A stretch of DNA of 6,890 bases. It comes from Verrucomicrobiales bacterium (lineage in GTDB: Bacteria; Verrucomicrobiota; Verrucomicrobiia; Verrucomicrobiales; Verrucomicrobiaceae). The notes under the pieces are model-generated. The model saw only the letters and a program-made list of their open reading frames with translations. It was not told where the DNA came from and did not search any database. Below are positions 1 through 6,823 of this stretch, piece by piece (positions within the stretch are counted from its first letter, which is position 1; every line of letters starts with the position of its first letter). The position numbers were made by a program, and so were the translations under genes. The DNA is taken from contig DMMK01000486.1 of the NCBI GenBank assembly GCA_003453085.1, forward strand, positions 1 through 6,890, in the 5' to 3' direction.

Positions 1-1242
1 CGGCCAGTCGTCGGGCTGACACAGCACTTCGAGCGGGGCGCTGAGGAGCAGGCCGGGATCGCCTTCCGGGATGGTGAGGTGGCTGACGGCGAGGAGCTGC
101 GGGTTCGAGTCGGCGGGCCAGCCAATCCATTCGTTGGTGGCTGATTTCAGGGCGTCTGCCGAGAGGGGTTTCTCCGAGCCGACTTCGAAGGCCTTTAAAT
201 ACACCTTTCCGGCAGCCGCCGGGTTGCATCGAATTTCGGTGTGGTAGCTCCCCGCCTGCTGGCCCTGGCGCAGCTCGATGAAAGGTGGGCCTGTTTCGAT
301 GCCACCTGCCGTGAGGTGGCGGCTGGCCTGGGCCCAGTCGGTAGAGTTCAGCAGAGTGATGAATTCCCGCTCCATCATGGCAAAGGCGGTGGGGGTCATC
401 CGGCGTTCGGCAAGGTGGGTTTGTTCCAGCATCTCGACCAGGAGATCCGCCTCAGGGACGATGACTTCGCTCTTCCAAAGGTCGCTGCCATTCACGGCCT
501 CGGCCTTGATGTCGGCGAGCACCCCTTTGGCGATCCGTTGTGCTTGTGGATTCCAGGGTTTGCCAGAGAACGCCACGCTGGTGCGGCAGCGCACTTGCTG
601 GTCATCATCCAGGGACTGGAGACCACCTTCGGCCATCGCCCAGCGTTTGCCATTCATCCAGCGGCGCACGGCAAAGCGGCTGCCAGCCTCTTCATACACC
701 CGCCACGCAGGGTGCGAGGCCAGGTAGCGGTCCAGCAAGGCCGGATGCTCGGCCCGCAGTTTGGCCAGGGAAGAGATGCCCAGCGGAAGCTGGCCCTGGG
801 CGGTGGTGGACTGCTGGATGGATGCGCGGAGGACGGTTTGAAACAGGTCCGCAGGGCCTCCCGGAAGGATTTGATGAGCGGCGGATTCCTGAGATTTTAC
901 CGGGACCTCGCTTTGAGGCGTCTGGGGGACGGCGCCGGATCCGCCAGACTTTTTGGCCTGGTTTTCCTCGATCTGTCCGAAGATGAACAGAGGAATCATG
1001 ATGCCCAAAAGAATAACCAACATTGCAATCATGCCCAGGCCCGGGACGACCCTGCCGTGCAAGAGGTGTCGAGTGGCCAGGAAGAGAAACCAGAGAAGTG
1101 TGAGCGCGTAAAAATTCGCGCAGATCTGCTTCAGCCAGCCATCGTTGGGGGCGACGGGAAAGGTCAGAATGTAAGCCGAAACCAGTGAAAGGGTGAACGG
1201 CAGCCAAAGCGTCATGAAGCCGAGTTTATCAAGAGAGGGCAT
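1..1242 (-). CDS. Three-helix membrane protein with unknown soluble C-terminal region (3' end outside window)
   Basis: An open frame of 414 codons runs without a stop from an ATG at 1242 to the left edge, so the C-terminus is missing. I do not recognise the family. The N-terminus has three likely membrane helices, about residues 8-30, 41-61 and 65-89. A Gly/Ser/Pro/Gln-rich linker follows (about 96-130), then a soluble region to residue 414. That region contains an alpha-helical stretch (about 150-200, with RRWMNGKRW at 193-201) and later apparent beta segments (about 318-352), such as FIELRQGQ and YHTEIRCN. No catalytic motif is evident. No Shine-Dalgarno sequence precedes the ATG; Met10 (1213-1215) is an alternative start but would clip the first helix. 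It lies downstream of three other minus-strand genes but is separated from them by 166 bases, so it may have its own promoter. The membrane-plus-linker design suggests an envelope protein; any sensing or transport role would be a guess. Confidence 0.8.
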   Translation of the reverse strand, partial: MPSLDKLGFMTLWLPFTLSLVSAYILTFPVAPNDGWLKQICANFYALTLLWFLFLATRHLLHGRVVPGLGMIAMLVILLGIMIPLFIFGQIEENQAKKSGGSGAVPQTPQSEVPVKSQESAAHQILPGGPADLFQTVLRASIQQSTTAQGQLPLGISSLAKLRAEHPALLDRYLASHPAWRVYEEAGSRFAVRRWMNGKRWAMAEGGLQSLDDDQQVRCRTSVAFSGKPWNPQAQRIAKGVLADIKAEAVNGSDLWKSEVIVPEADLLVEMLEQTHLAERRMTPTAFAMMEREFITLLNSTDWAQASRHLTAGGIETGPPFIELRQGQQAGSYHTEIRCNPAAAGKVYLKAFEVGSEKPLSADALKSATNEWIGWPADSNPQLLAVSHLTIPEGDPGLLLSAPLEVLCQPDDWP

Positions 1243-1408
1243 GAGCTGTTTCAGAAAGGGGCAGCCCGCCCTGCCATCGGTTCTTCGATGACTCAGACAA
1301 TGCCACGGGTTCGGCTGAACAAACAGCGTAACAAGGGGTGGTCAATTCGTTCGTTTCAGCGGCTGGATTTCTCTCAGGCGGAGCCCGTTAGGGCGGGGCT
1401 TCAGGAGG

Positions 1409-1798
1409 TCAAGAGGGCAGGGCTAGAGCGAGCAGTCCCGGAGCCAAGGCGAGAGGACTGAGCCATCGGTAACGAAACCGTAGATCAGGGCTTGCGAGCC
1501 ATACTAGGCCGAAGCCAATCAAAGAGTGCATGTAGGACTGTATCAAAGCCCCCTTCAAAGCATGACTTTGGCCAGGCCACAGATCCAAAAAAGTTCCCCT
1601 AAAGGGCCCAAATCTCGCAGATGCAAAGCACCACCAACCGAGGATCAGGCTGAGAGTCAGCAGGGTTACAAACACCGTTTTGACGAGTCTGCTGCGCATG
1701 GATGAGCCTGGGGTTCCAGTCTCATGGCCGGGGAGCGGGTCAGCTTGCATGCTATCCGGATTGAATGATTTTTCCCCGCCCAAGTCAAACGCGATCAT
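1409..1798 (-). CDS. Small hydrophobic membrane protein, family unknown
   Basis: This is a 129-residue frame (96 residues if Met34 at 1699 is the start). No family is recognised. From residue 37 it is strongly membrane-like: a helix at about 37-58 containing LLTLSLILGWWCF, a second at about 84-102 around HSLIGFGLVWL, and a C-terminal hydrophobic stretch at about 113-128 rich in Leu and Ala. Basic residues (RSR and K, 35-40) precede the first helix, as expected for a cytoplasmic N-terminus. The first 33 residues are polar and Gly/Pro-rich and may not be translated, since neither start has a Shine-Dalgarno sequence. The gene begins 38 bases after the stop of the phosphatase-HD gene on the same strand, which suggests co-transcription. 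Local GC content looks lower than in the flanking genes (roughly half G+C by eye between about 1560 and 1680). Its hydrophobic pattern and position support a real gene, but it could be a fast-evolving orphan. Confidence 0.6.
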   Translation of the reverse strand: MIAFDLGGEKSFNPDSMQADPLPGHETGTPGSSMRSRLVKTVFVTLLTLSLILGWWCFASARFGPFRGTFLDLWPGQSHALKGALIQSYMHSLIGFGLVWLASPDLRFRYRWLSPLALAPGLLALALPS

Positions 1799-1836
1799 CC
1801 GCAGGTACTCTGACTCGTGGACTCAGGTGCAGAATC

Positions 1837-3042
1837 TCAGGGGCCTGCCAAATAAGGCTCCGCCAGATGCAGCCAGGGATGGATGACCCCATGGTTGGCA
1901 ATCTCCTGGCCAAAGCGGGTGCTCATGTAGTCGGCGTGGGGGATGAGGCCCACGCGACCAAGGTCCAGGCGGTCGGCATCCCAACAGGTGCCGATGGTGG
2001 GATCGGGGTGATGTTTGCCCTCGGTGTGCCAGATGCAGGCCTCTTGAAGGAGGGCGAAGTCTTCATCGGAAAGCTGGAAGAAAATGCCGCGCAAGGTGGC
2101 GGCGTACTCAGCTCCGGAGCGCCCGTGACTGGGCTCCCACCCATCCGACAAACGCCTGCAATCATGGAAGATGGCAAACAGGCGCACCACCTCCACCTTG
2201 GCTCCGGTGCGGGAGGCCAGAATGAGCGCATTGCGCTCCACCCGCCGCCAATGGTCCGGCCCATGCACGGAGAAGGAATCGTGGGGTGGACAGGCTGCGA
2301 TGACATGCGCCCAGAGGCGCTGAAAGTCGATGGCGGGATTCTGAGGAATGGGGGGCTGAAATGAATCCGCAGGTTTTGTCGGCCTTTGCAGGGAGCCATA
2401 AGTCCGCTGGATAAAGGCCTCCTGTTCCCGGTTCATGCGGGCTCCTGGTCTGGCGGTTTTGATGAGGGACCGGGCTTCCTCCAGCGAGGTGCAGAGCCCG
2501 CGCTCCATCAAAAAGGCAGCCGTAAAAAGGGCCGTCCGCCCATGCCCTTGCGCGCAGTGGATGTAAACAGGGCCCGCCGGCAGGTTGCGAATGAAATGGC
2601 GGAGAGCGTCTTCGTCTGGAGCGGTCGCATCGAGAATGGGAAAGGAACGATAGTCTCGATGGGAGGTGATGGCGGCGGGTTCTTGAAATTCTGCCGTGAG
2701 GTCTACCACCATGTGGGTGGAGCCAGGCAGTTCATGAGCCAACAGTCGGCGCCCAATCGTCACGGCGCCATGGACTTTGCCGCAGGCAGGTTCCCGCGAG
2801 ATGAGGCGGATCAGATGCCAAACTAAAAGGGTGTAAACATGCAGTGGCAGAAACACCAGCCAACTCCAAATCGGCAAAGTGCCGTCCGGTCTCTTGCCAA
2901 ACACGGTTGCTTTTCTTTTAGCATAGGCGATGCCCAGAATCACAAAACACATTCCCAGCCAGACCAGCCACCAGTTCTCCCCCGCCATGCCATAAGCCAG
3001 CAGAGCAGCTCCCAGCAGGCCATTGAGCAGTGCGTATTTCAT
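1837..3042 (-). CDS. Membrane-anchored dual-specificity phosphatase fused to an HD-domain phosphohydrolase
   Basis: This 401-residue protein has three parts. The first is a hydrophobic N-terminus with likely helices at about 5-20, 23-41 and 57-81. The second is a dual-specificity/tyrosine phosphatase domain (about 88-218). It has the complete CX5R signature HCAQGHGRT at 162-170, with nucleophile Cys163 and phosphate-binding Arg169. Asp138 in FPILDATAP is the likely general acid, and a trailing RPG at 198-200 is followed by EQEAF, as in DUSP23-like proteins. The third is an HD domain (about 240-398) with HGPDH at 260-264, His293-Asp294, His306, His339 and WDADRLDLGRVG at 354-365, a conventional set of metal-ligand candidates. 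Both catalytic centres look intact. Phosphatases of the first type hydrolyse phosphoproteins, phosphoinositides or other phosphomonoesters; HD proteins hydrolyse nucleotides or other phosphoesters. The actual substrates cannot be read here. It starts 15 bases after the 52-residue ORF, with no Shine-Dalgarno sequence. Domain identities are confident; the combined function is unknown. Confidence 0.92.
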   Translation of the reverse strand: MKYALLNGLLGAALLAYGMAGENWWLVWLGMCFVILGIAYAKRKATVFGKRPDGTLPIWSWLVFLPLHVYTLLVWHLIRLISREPACGKVHGAVTIGRRLLAHELPGSTHMVVDLTAEFQEPAAITSHRDYRSFPILDATAPDEDALRHFIRNLPAGPVYIHCAQGHGRTALFTAAFLMERGLCTSLEEARSLIKTARPGARMNREQEAFIQRTYGSLQRPTKPADSFQPPIPQNPAIDFQRLWAHVIAACPPHDSFSVHGPDHWRRVERNALILASRTGAKVEVVRLFAIFHDCRRLSDGWEPSHGRSGAEYAATLRGIFFQLSDEDFALLQEACIWHTEGKHHPDPTIGTCWDADRLDLGRVGLIPHADYMSTRFGQEIANHGVIHPWLHLAEPYLAGP

Positions 3043-3057
3043 TTGGAGCCGAAACAG

Positions 3058-3216
3058 TTACCTCAGCGAAGAATGCTCCCAGGTTTGGTTGTTGTCATGG
3101 GTTTCCGCAGATGCCAGGAAGAGGGTCACTCTGTCCTGATAGAGATAGCCCAGACAGCCTACAAGGGGTGTCAGTAGAAGACCGTAAAAGCAGAGCTTCT
3201 TGAAAAAGCGTTTCAT
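3058..3216 (-). CDS. Small candidate lipoprotein, 52 residues
   Basis: A short frame starts with ATG at 3214-3216 and stops at TAA (3058-3060). The N-terminus looks like a lipoprotein signal: basic residues MKRFFKK, a hydrophobic core LCFYGLLLTP, then LVGC at 18-21, which fits the lipobox pattern with Cys21 as the lipidated residue. The mature part would be about 32 residues, ending polar with DNNQTWEHSSLR. An alternative reading is a single membrane anchor with a short tail. It sits 15 bases upstream of the phosphatase-HD gene on the same strand, so it may be the first gene of that transcript. No family is recognised and there is no Shine-Dalgarno sequence. Short frames can arise by chance, but a coherent signal sequence at a tight operon-like spacing makes this one plausible. 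Confidence 0.5.
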   Translation of the reverse strand: MKRFFKKLCFYGLLLTPLVGCLGYLYQDRVTLFLASAETHDNNQTWEHSSLR

Positions 3217-3397
3217 GGGGGCTCAGGGGGAAGAAGGCAGGATGGCGGATTTGCTCACTACGAATCAAGCCCTAACCGGGGTTTTGGCGGCGGGCCGACT
3301 CCGGTGGCGGCGGTTTCCTCTCACCCCGCACTTGCATCCCGGCCTTCCCGAGGCACTCTCAGGCTTTCCGGTGGCTGAGCGCGCCGGGTTTTCTCCC
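3217..3397. promoter_or_regulatory. Divergent intergenic region between the minus-strand cluster and purM
   Basis: These 181 bases separate two divergently transcribed units, so promoters for both are expected here or slightly inside the flanking 5' ends. I could not find a convincing -35/-10 pair on either strand. The stretch around 3246-3282 is the least GC-rich part and holds only weak matches (TTGCTC on the plus strand, TTGATT on the minus strand). The part from about 3279 to 3310 is G-rich on the plus strand. No riboswitch-like structure, such as a purine aptamer, was recognised. Confidence 0.4.
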
Positions 3398-4393
3398 ATG
3401 TCCAAGCACACTTACAAACAGGCCGGCGTTGATATCCATGAAGCAGCATCCTTTGTGGATGACATCGGCGCGCTGGTGAAGGCCACGCAAAAGAAGCGCA
3501 AGCTGGCGAATGCTTTCGGTCTCTTTGCTGCCGGGTATGACCTCAGCAAATACAAGGAGCCGATGATCTTCACCGGCTGCGATGGCGTGGGCACGAAGCT
3601 GGAGCTGCTGCTGAAATACGACCTGCTGGAAAACGCTGGCAAGGACCTGGTGGCGATGAATGTGAACGACGTGCTCACCTGCGGGGCAGATCCCATCCTG
3701 TTCCTGGACTACGTGGGCGTGAACCAGATCAAGAAAAAGCAGCTCGCGCGCATCATCGCCGGGATGTCTGAATATCTCGTCTCCTGCAATTGCATCCTGG
3801 CCGGTGGCGAAACCGCCGAAATGCCCGGTGCTGTGCTCGAAGGCATGGTGGAGCTGTCCGGCTTTGCCATCGGGGCTGCGGAGAAGAAAGACGTCCTCAA
3901 TCCTGCTGAAATCAAAGAGGGCGATGTCCTCATCGGCTGGCCCAGCGCAGGCTTCCACGCCAATGGTTTCAGCCTCGTGCGCCGCATTCTGGAAAAGGAA
4001 AGCATCAAGCTGAGCAAGAAGGACGCCGCGCAACTGCTGACGCCCACCCTTTTGTATCACGAGCAGTGCTGGGGCCTGAAAAAGGCCAAGGTGAAACCCG
4101 CCGCGATGGCGCACATCACGGGCGGCGGTCTGGTGGAAAACCTGGGCCGTATCTTCACCAAGCGTGGCCTGGGCTGCCACCTGAAGGTGCCTTTCTGGCA
4201 GAATGACGTGGTGCAGAAGGTGCTGCGCCATGCGGACCCGGCGGATTGCTGGGACACCTTCAACATGGGCATCGGCTGGGTGGCCATCGTGGACGCCAAG
4301 CAGGCGAAAAAGGCCCTCAAAGTGGGCACGGGTGCCGTGGTGCTGGGTGAAATGGACAAGAGTGGCGCCGTGACCTGTGAACTGGTGAAATAA
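3398..4393 (+). CDS. purM: Phosphoribosylformylglycinamidine cyclo-ligase (AIR synthetase)
   Basis: PurM converts formylglycinamidine ribonucleotide plus ATP into aminoimidazole ribonucleotide, ADP and phosphate, the fifth step of de novo purine synthesis in the cytoplasm. The 331-residue product carries the family landmarks in order: YKQAGVDI at 6-13, the ATP-binding loop CDGVGTKLEL at 61-70, DLVAMNVNDVLTCGADP at 83-99, LFLDY at 101-105, GGETAEMPG at 136-144, GWPSAGFHANGFSLVRRIL at 180-198, LLTPTLLY at 213-220, AHITGGGLVENLGR at 238-251 and FNMGIGWVAIV at 288-298. The length is close to the roughly 345 residues usual for bacterial PurM. I chose ATG 3398 because MSKHTYKQAGVD matches the family N-terminus. 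An in-frame ATG at 3200 would add 66 residues unlike any PurM, overlapping the divergent ORF. No other purine gene is adjacent, so it appears to be a single-gene transcript ending at the terminator just downstream. Confidence 0.97.
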   Translation: MSKHTYKQAGVDIHEAASFVDDIGALVKATQKKRKLANAFGLFAAGYDLSKYKEPMIFTGCDGVGTKLELLLKYDLLENAGKDLVAMNVNDVLTCGADPILFLDYVGVNQIKKKQLARIIAGMSEYLVSCNCILAGGETAEMPGAVLEGMVELSGFAIGAAEKKDVLNPAEIKEGDVLIGWPSAGFHANGFSLVRRILEKESIKLSKKDAAQLLTPTLLYHEQCWGLKKAKVKPAAMAHITGGGLVENLGRIFTKRGLGCHLKVPFWQNDVVQKVLRHADPADCWDTFNMGIGWVAIVDAKQAKKALKVGTGAVVLGEMDKSGAVTCELVK

Positions 4394-4415
4394 GCCGGTT
4401 TTCCCCACCTATTTG

Positions 4416-4455
4416 AAATGCCGTCCCTGTTTTCGGGGGCGGCATTTTGCTTTTT
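4416..4455 (+). terminator. Intrinsic terminator of purM
   Basis: A 12-pair stem is formed by AAATGCCGTCCC (4416-4427) and GGGGCGGCATTT (4436-4447), with one T-G wobble and a loop of about 8 bases. It is followed by TTTTGCTTTTT, giving a T-rich tail up to 4455. It begins 22 bases after the purM stop. Stem, loop and T-tract together make a strong rho-independent terminator that should separate purM from the next gene. Confidence 0.9.
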
Positions 4456-4486
4456 GAGGAGTGATGAAGGGCGGCCGAGGCGGTTT

Positions 4487-4515
4487 TTGAATAAAATTGC
4501 CAGAAAATAGCTAAT
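4487..4515 (+). promoter_or_regulatory. Weak candidate sigma-70-type promoter for the PSCyt2/PSD1 gene
   Basis: TTGAAT at 4487-4492 and GCTAAT at 4510-4515 are 17 bases apart, each matching four of six consensus positions. They lie in the only A/T-rich stretch between the purM terminator and the ATG at 4575, which would give a 5' untranslated region of about 50 bases. A promoter is needed here because the terminator isolates this unit, but the exact boxes are a by-eye guess. Confidence 0.35.
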
Positions 4516-4574
4516 GAAGCAGTGGGTGGCGCGTTTTTGGGGCAGAGACTCGTCTCCACTCTCCATCACCACCT

Positions 4575-6782
4575 ATGAAAGCTACCAAATCCATGCTCGC
4601 CGGTCTCCTGATCGCCGGTCTCGGGGGCATTTCCGCCCAAGCGGCGGAAACCCGCACCTGGACCGACGTTGAAGGCCGCCAGGTCTCAGCCGCCTTTGTG
4701 AAACTCGAAGGCGATCTCATCGTCCTGGAAACGGAGGAAAAACTCCAGCACCGCTTCCCGCTCACCCGTCTGTCGGCTGAAGATCAGGCCATCGCCAAGG
4801 CTGCCCAGGCCGCCCTGCCGCCCGAAGCCCCGCAGATGATGGCCAATGCCACCGTGGCCCAGGCCTCGGCCAAGATTGACCAACTGGTAGCTGCTGGCCT
4901 GATGAAGGCCAACCCGGCCCGCCAGACCGCTGGCAAGCCGCCGATCACGAATTTCAACCCGATGGCCAATGACGAGCAGTTCGTCCGCCGCGTGTATCTG
5001 GACATCGCCGGCCGTATCCCGAACTACGAGGAGGCCAGCGCCTTCATCAAGGACGGGAGCCCGCAGAAGCGCTCGAACCTGATCAACATGCTGCTGGAGT
5101 CCGATGGCTACAAGGCACACATGTTCAACTACTTTGCCGAGATGCTGCGCATCAAGGATAACTTCGAGCAGGACAACGTGCGCGGCACCCCCTACATCAA
5201 CTGGTTCAAGGACCAGATCGCCAAAAACGAGAAGTGGGACAAGATCGTCTATCAGATGGTCACCGCCACCGGCAAGATGTGGGACAAAAAAGAAGACGGC
5301 ACCTACAACGGCGCAGCGGGTTACCTCCTCCGCGATGCTGGCATGCCGCTGGACAACCTGGCCAACACCCTGACGGTGTTTCTGGGCACGGATGTGGCCT
5401 GCGCCCAGTGCCATGACCATCCCTTCGCCGATTGGACGCAGAAGCAGTTTTATGAAATGGCCTCCTTCTTCGGGGCCACCACCACTCGTCTGAACGCCAA
5501 GGACCTCAACGGCACCAATCCTCGCGATCGCCTGATGGCCGACATTGAGCCGATGATCGAGAAATCCGGCCAGGACATCCGCCGCCTGCGCAACGGCATC
5601 CAGAACTACATCAGCGCCAACCAGTCCTCGATCAAAGACCGCGACATGAACGGCATGAAGTTGCCGCATGACTACCAGTATAAAGACGGCAAGCCCGGCG
5701 ACCCAGTGTCACCGAAGTTCGTGACCTGGTCCCCCCAGGACAAGAACAACCCTGCCTACAAGCAGAAGAAGAACGACGAGGAAAAGCTGCGCACCTCCTT
5801 TGCCAACTGGATGACGCATCCTGAGAACCCACGTTTTGCCATGACCATCGCCAACCGCATGTGGAAGCGTGCTTTTGGTTCCGGCGTGAATGAGCCTGTC
5901 ACCAACATTGATGACATCGACCAGGCCTCGAACCCAGAACTGCTGAAGCATCTGGCCCAGGAAATGAAGCGTGTGCAGTTCGACCTCAAGGAATTCATGC
6001 GCATCGTTTACAACACCCGCGCCTACCAGTCGGAAGCCACCACTGAAAACATCGCCCTCGGTGAAGTCTATTACTTCCAGGGACCGATGCTGCGCCGCAT
6101 GACGGCTGAGCAGGCCTGGGACTCCTACATGACCCTGGTGCTGGGTCAGCCTGATGCCTACAAGGCTCCTCTCCAGGACCTGTATGCCCGCTCGATCGAC
6201 CTGGACTTGACCAAGGTGGATGCCAAGACCGTGCTCATCAAATACGACGCCTTCCGCCGCATGCAGGAGAAGGAGAATGCCCTCATGGGGGGTGGCCTGA
6301 ACATGGCTGGCGGTGAGGGCATGATGATGGAAGGTGGTGCCAAAAGCGCCGCAGCAGAGAAGACCGCCGCCACCGATGGCCCCGGCAAGATCCTGGCCTA
6401 TGAAGGCATGCGCCTGATGCGCTCCTCCGAGATCCAGCAGCCTGCTCCTGGCGGCCACTTCCTGATCGACTTCGGCCAGTCTCCCCGAAACATCATCGAT
6501 GGCAGTTCCCGCATCGGCAACGTGCCGCAGGTGCTGATGATGATGAACGGCAAGGCGCAGAAGATGCTCACCAGCAGTGACTCCCTGGTGCTGCGCACGA
6601 TGAATAAAGTGACCGGCCCTTCGGAGAAAGTGGAGCGCATGTTCATGACCATCATGAACCGCCGCCCGACCTTGCAGGAAAAGGAAATCGCCAAACGCGC
6701 GCTGAGCGCCAGCGGTGAAGACGGCTATGGCAACATGATCTGGGCGCTGATCAACACGCGTGAATTCATGTTCATCCAGTAA
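4575..6782 (+). CDS. Exported SHD1-PSCyt2 (DUF1549)-PSD1 (DUF1553) protein
   Basis: This 735-residue protein belongs to a large family of secreted proteins expanded in Planctomycetes and Verrucomicrobia; its biochemical role is not established. A Sec signal peptide is visible (MKATK, a hydrophobic core, cleavage near AQA-A at 21-24). Residues about 27-78 resemble an SHD1-type domain (RTWTDVEGRQVSAAFV, then FPLTRLSAEDQ). The PSCyt2 domain covers about 124-305, with FVRRVYLDIAGRIPNYEE at 136-153 and CAQCHDHPFADW at 276-287. The Cys-X-X-Cys-His (276-280) is a possible haem c site. The PSD1 domain runs from about 403 to the end, with NWMTHPENPRFAMTIANRMW at 411-430 and a C-terminal NRRPTLQEKEIAKRAL region at 695-710. 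A Gly/Met-rich insert (571-588) interrupts PSD1. No PSCyt1 cytochrome domain is present. There is no Shine-Dalgarno sequence before the ATG. The DUF1501 gene follows after 41 bases, as is usual for this family. Confidence 0.93.
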   Translation: MKATKSMLAGLLIAGLGGISAQAAETRTWTDVEGRQVSAAFVKLEGDLIVLETEEKLQHRFPLTRLSAEDQAIAKAAQAALPPEAPQMMANATVAQASAKIDQLVAAGLMKANPARQTAGKPPITNFNPMANDEQFVRRVYLDIAGRIPNYEEASAFIKDGSPQKRSNLINMLLESDGYKAHMFNYFAEMLRIKDNFEQDNVRGTPYINWFKDQIAKNEKWDKIVYQMVTATGKMWDKKEDGTYNGAAGYLLRDAGMPLDNLANTLTVFLGTDVACAQCHDHPFADWTQKQFYEMASFFGATTTRLNAKDLNGTNPRDRLMADIEPMIEKSGQDIRRLRNGIQNYISANQSSIKDRDMNGMKLPHDYQYKDGKPGDPVSPKFVTWSPQDKNNPAYKQKKNDEEKLRTSFANWMTHPENPRFAMTIANRMWKRAFGSGVNEPVTNIDDIDQASNPELLKHLAQEMKRVQFDLKEFMRIVYNTRAYQSEATTENIALGEVYYFQGPMLRRMTAEQAWDSYMTLVLGQPDAYKAPLQDLYARSIDLDLTKVDAKTVLIKYDAFRRMQEKENALMGGGLNMAGGEGMMMEGGAKSAAAEKTAATDGPGKILAYEGMRLMRSSEIQQPAPGGHFLIDFGQSPRNIIDGSSRIGNVPQVLMMMNGKAQKMLTSSDSLVLRTMNKVTGPSEKVERMFMTIMNRRPTLQEKEIAKRALSASGEDGYGNMIWALINTREFMFIQ

Positions 6783-6823
6783 TCACGAAATCCTTAAACG
6801 ATAACCGACGAAACGATTTGAAT

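Noticed and set aside
241..1188. Long plus-strand open frame of 315 codons, with smaller ones at 278-727 and 540-986
   Set aside because: These lie opposite the minus-strand frame that is open for 414 codons and has clear membrane helices. Their translations look like antisense shadows, with no coherent hydrophobic or domain pattern.
1316..1345. TTGACC at 1340-1345 on the minus strand as a -35 box for the gene starting at 1242
   Set aside because: The -35-like box is good, but the hexamer 17 bases further on (TTGTTC) is a poor -10 box, so I do not call a promoter.
1382..1400. Short hairpin (AGCCC and GGGCT) just downstream of the small membrane protein gene, as a minus-strand terminator
   Set aside because: The stem is only 4-5 pairs and no T-tract follows on the minus strand.
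3200..3397. Upstream in-frame ATG that would extend PurM by 66 residues
   Set aside because: The added residues are unlike PurM N-termini and overlap the divergent small ORF. MSKHTYKQAGVD at 3398 fits the family start.
3359..4408. 349-codon minus-strand frame opposite purM
   Set aside because: purM is unmistakable on the plus strand. The antisense frame is His-, Gln- and Gly-rich, as expected from reading GC-biased codons backwards.
4545..4556. Inverted repeat GAGAC-TC-GTCTC before the start at 4575
   Set aside because: The two-base spacer cannot form a full hairpin, and a single short palindrome in the leader is not enough to claim an operator.
4686..5669. 327-codon minus-strand frame inside the PSCyt2/PSD1 gene, and a 249-codon one at 5709-6458
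   Set aside because: Both are shadows of a well-conserved coding sequence on the plus strand. Their translations show no recognisable motif.
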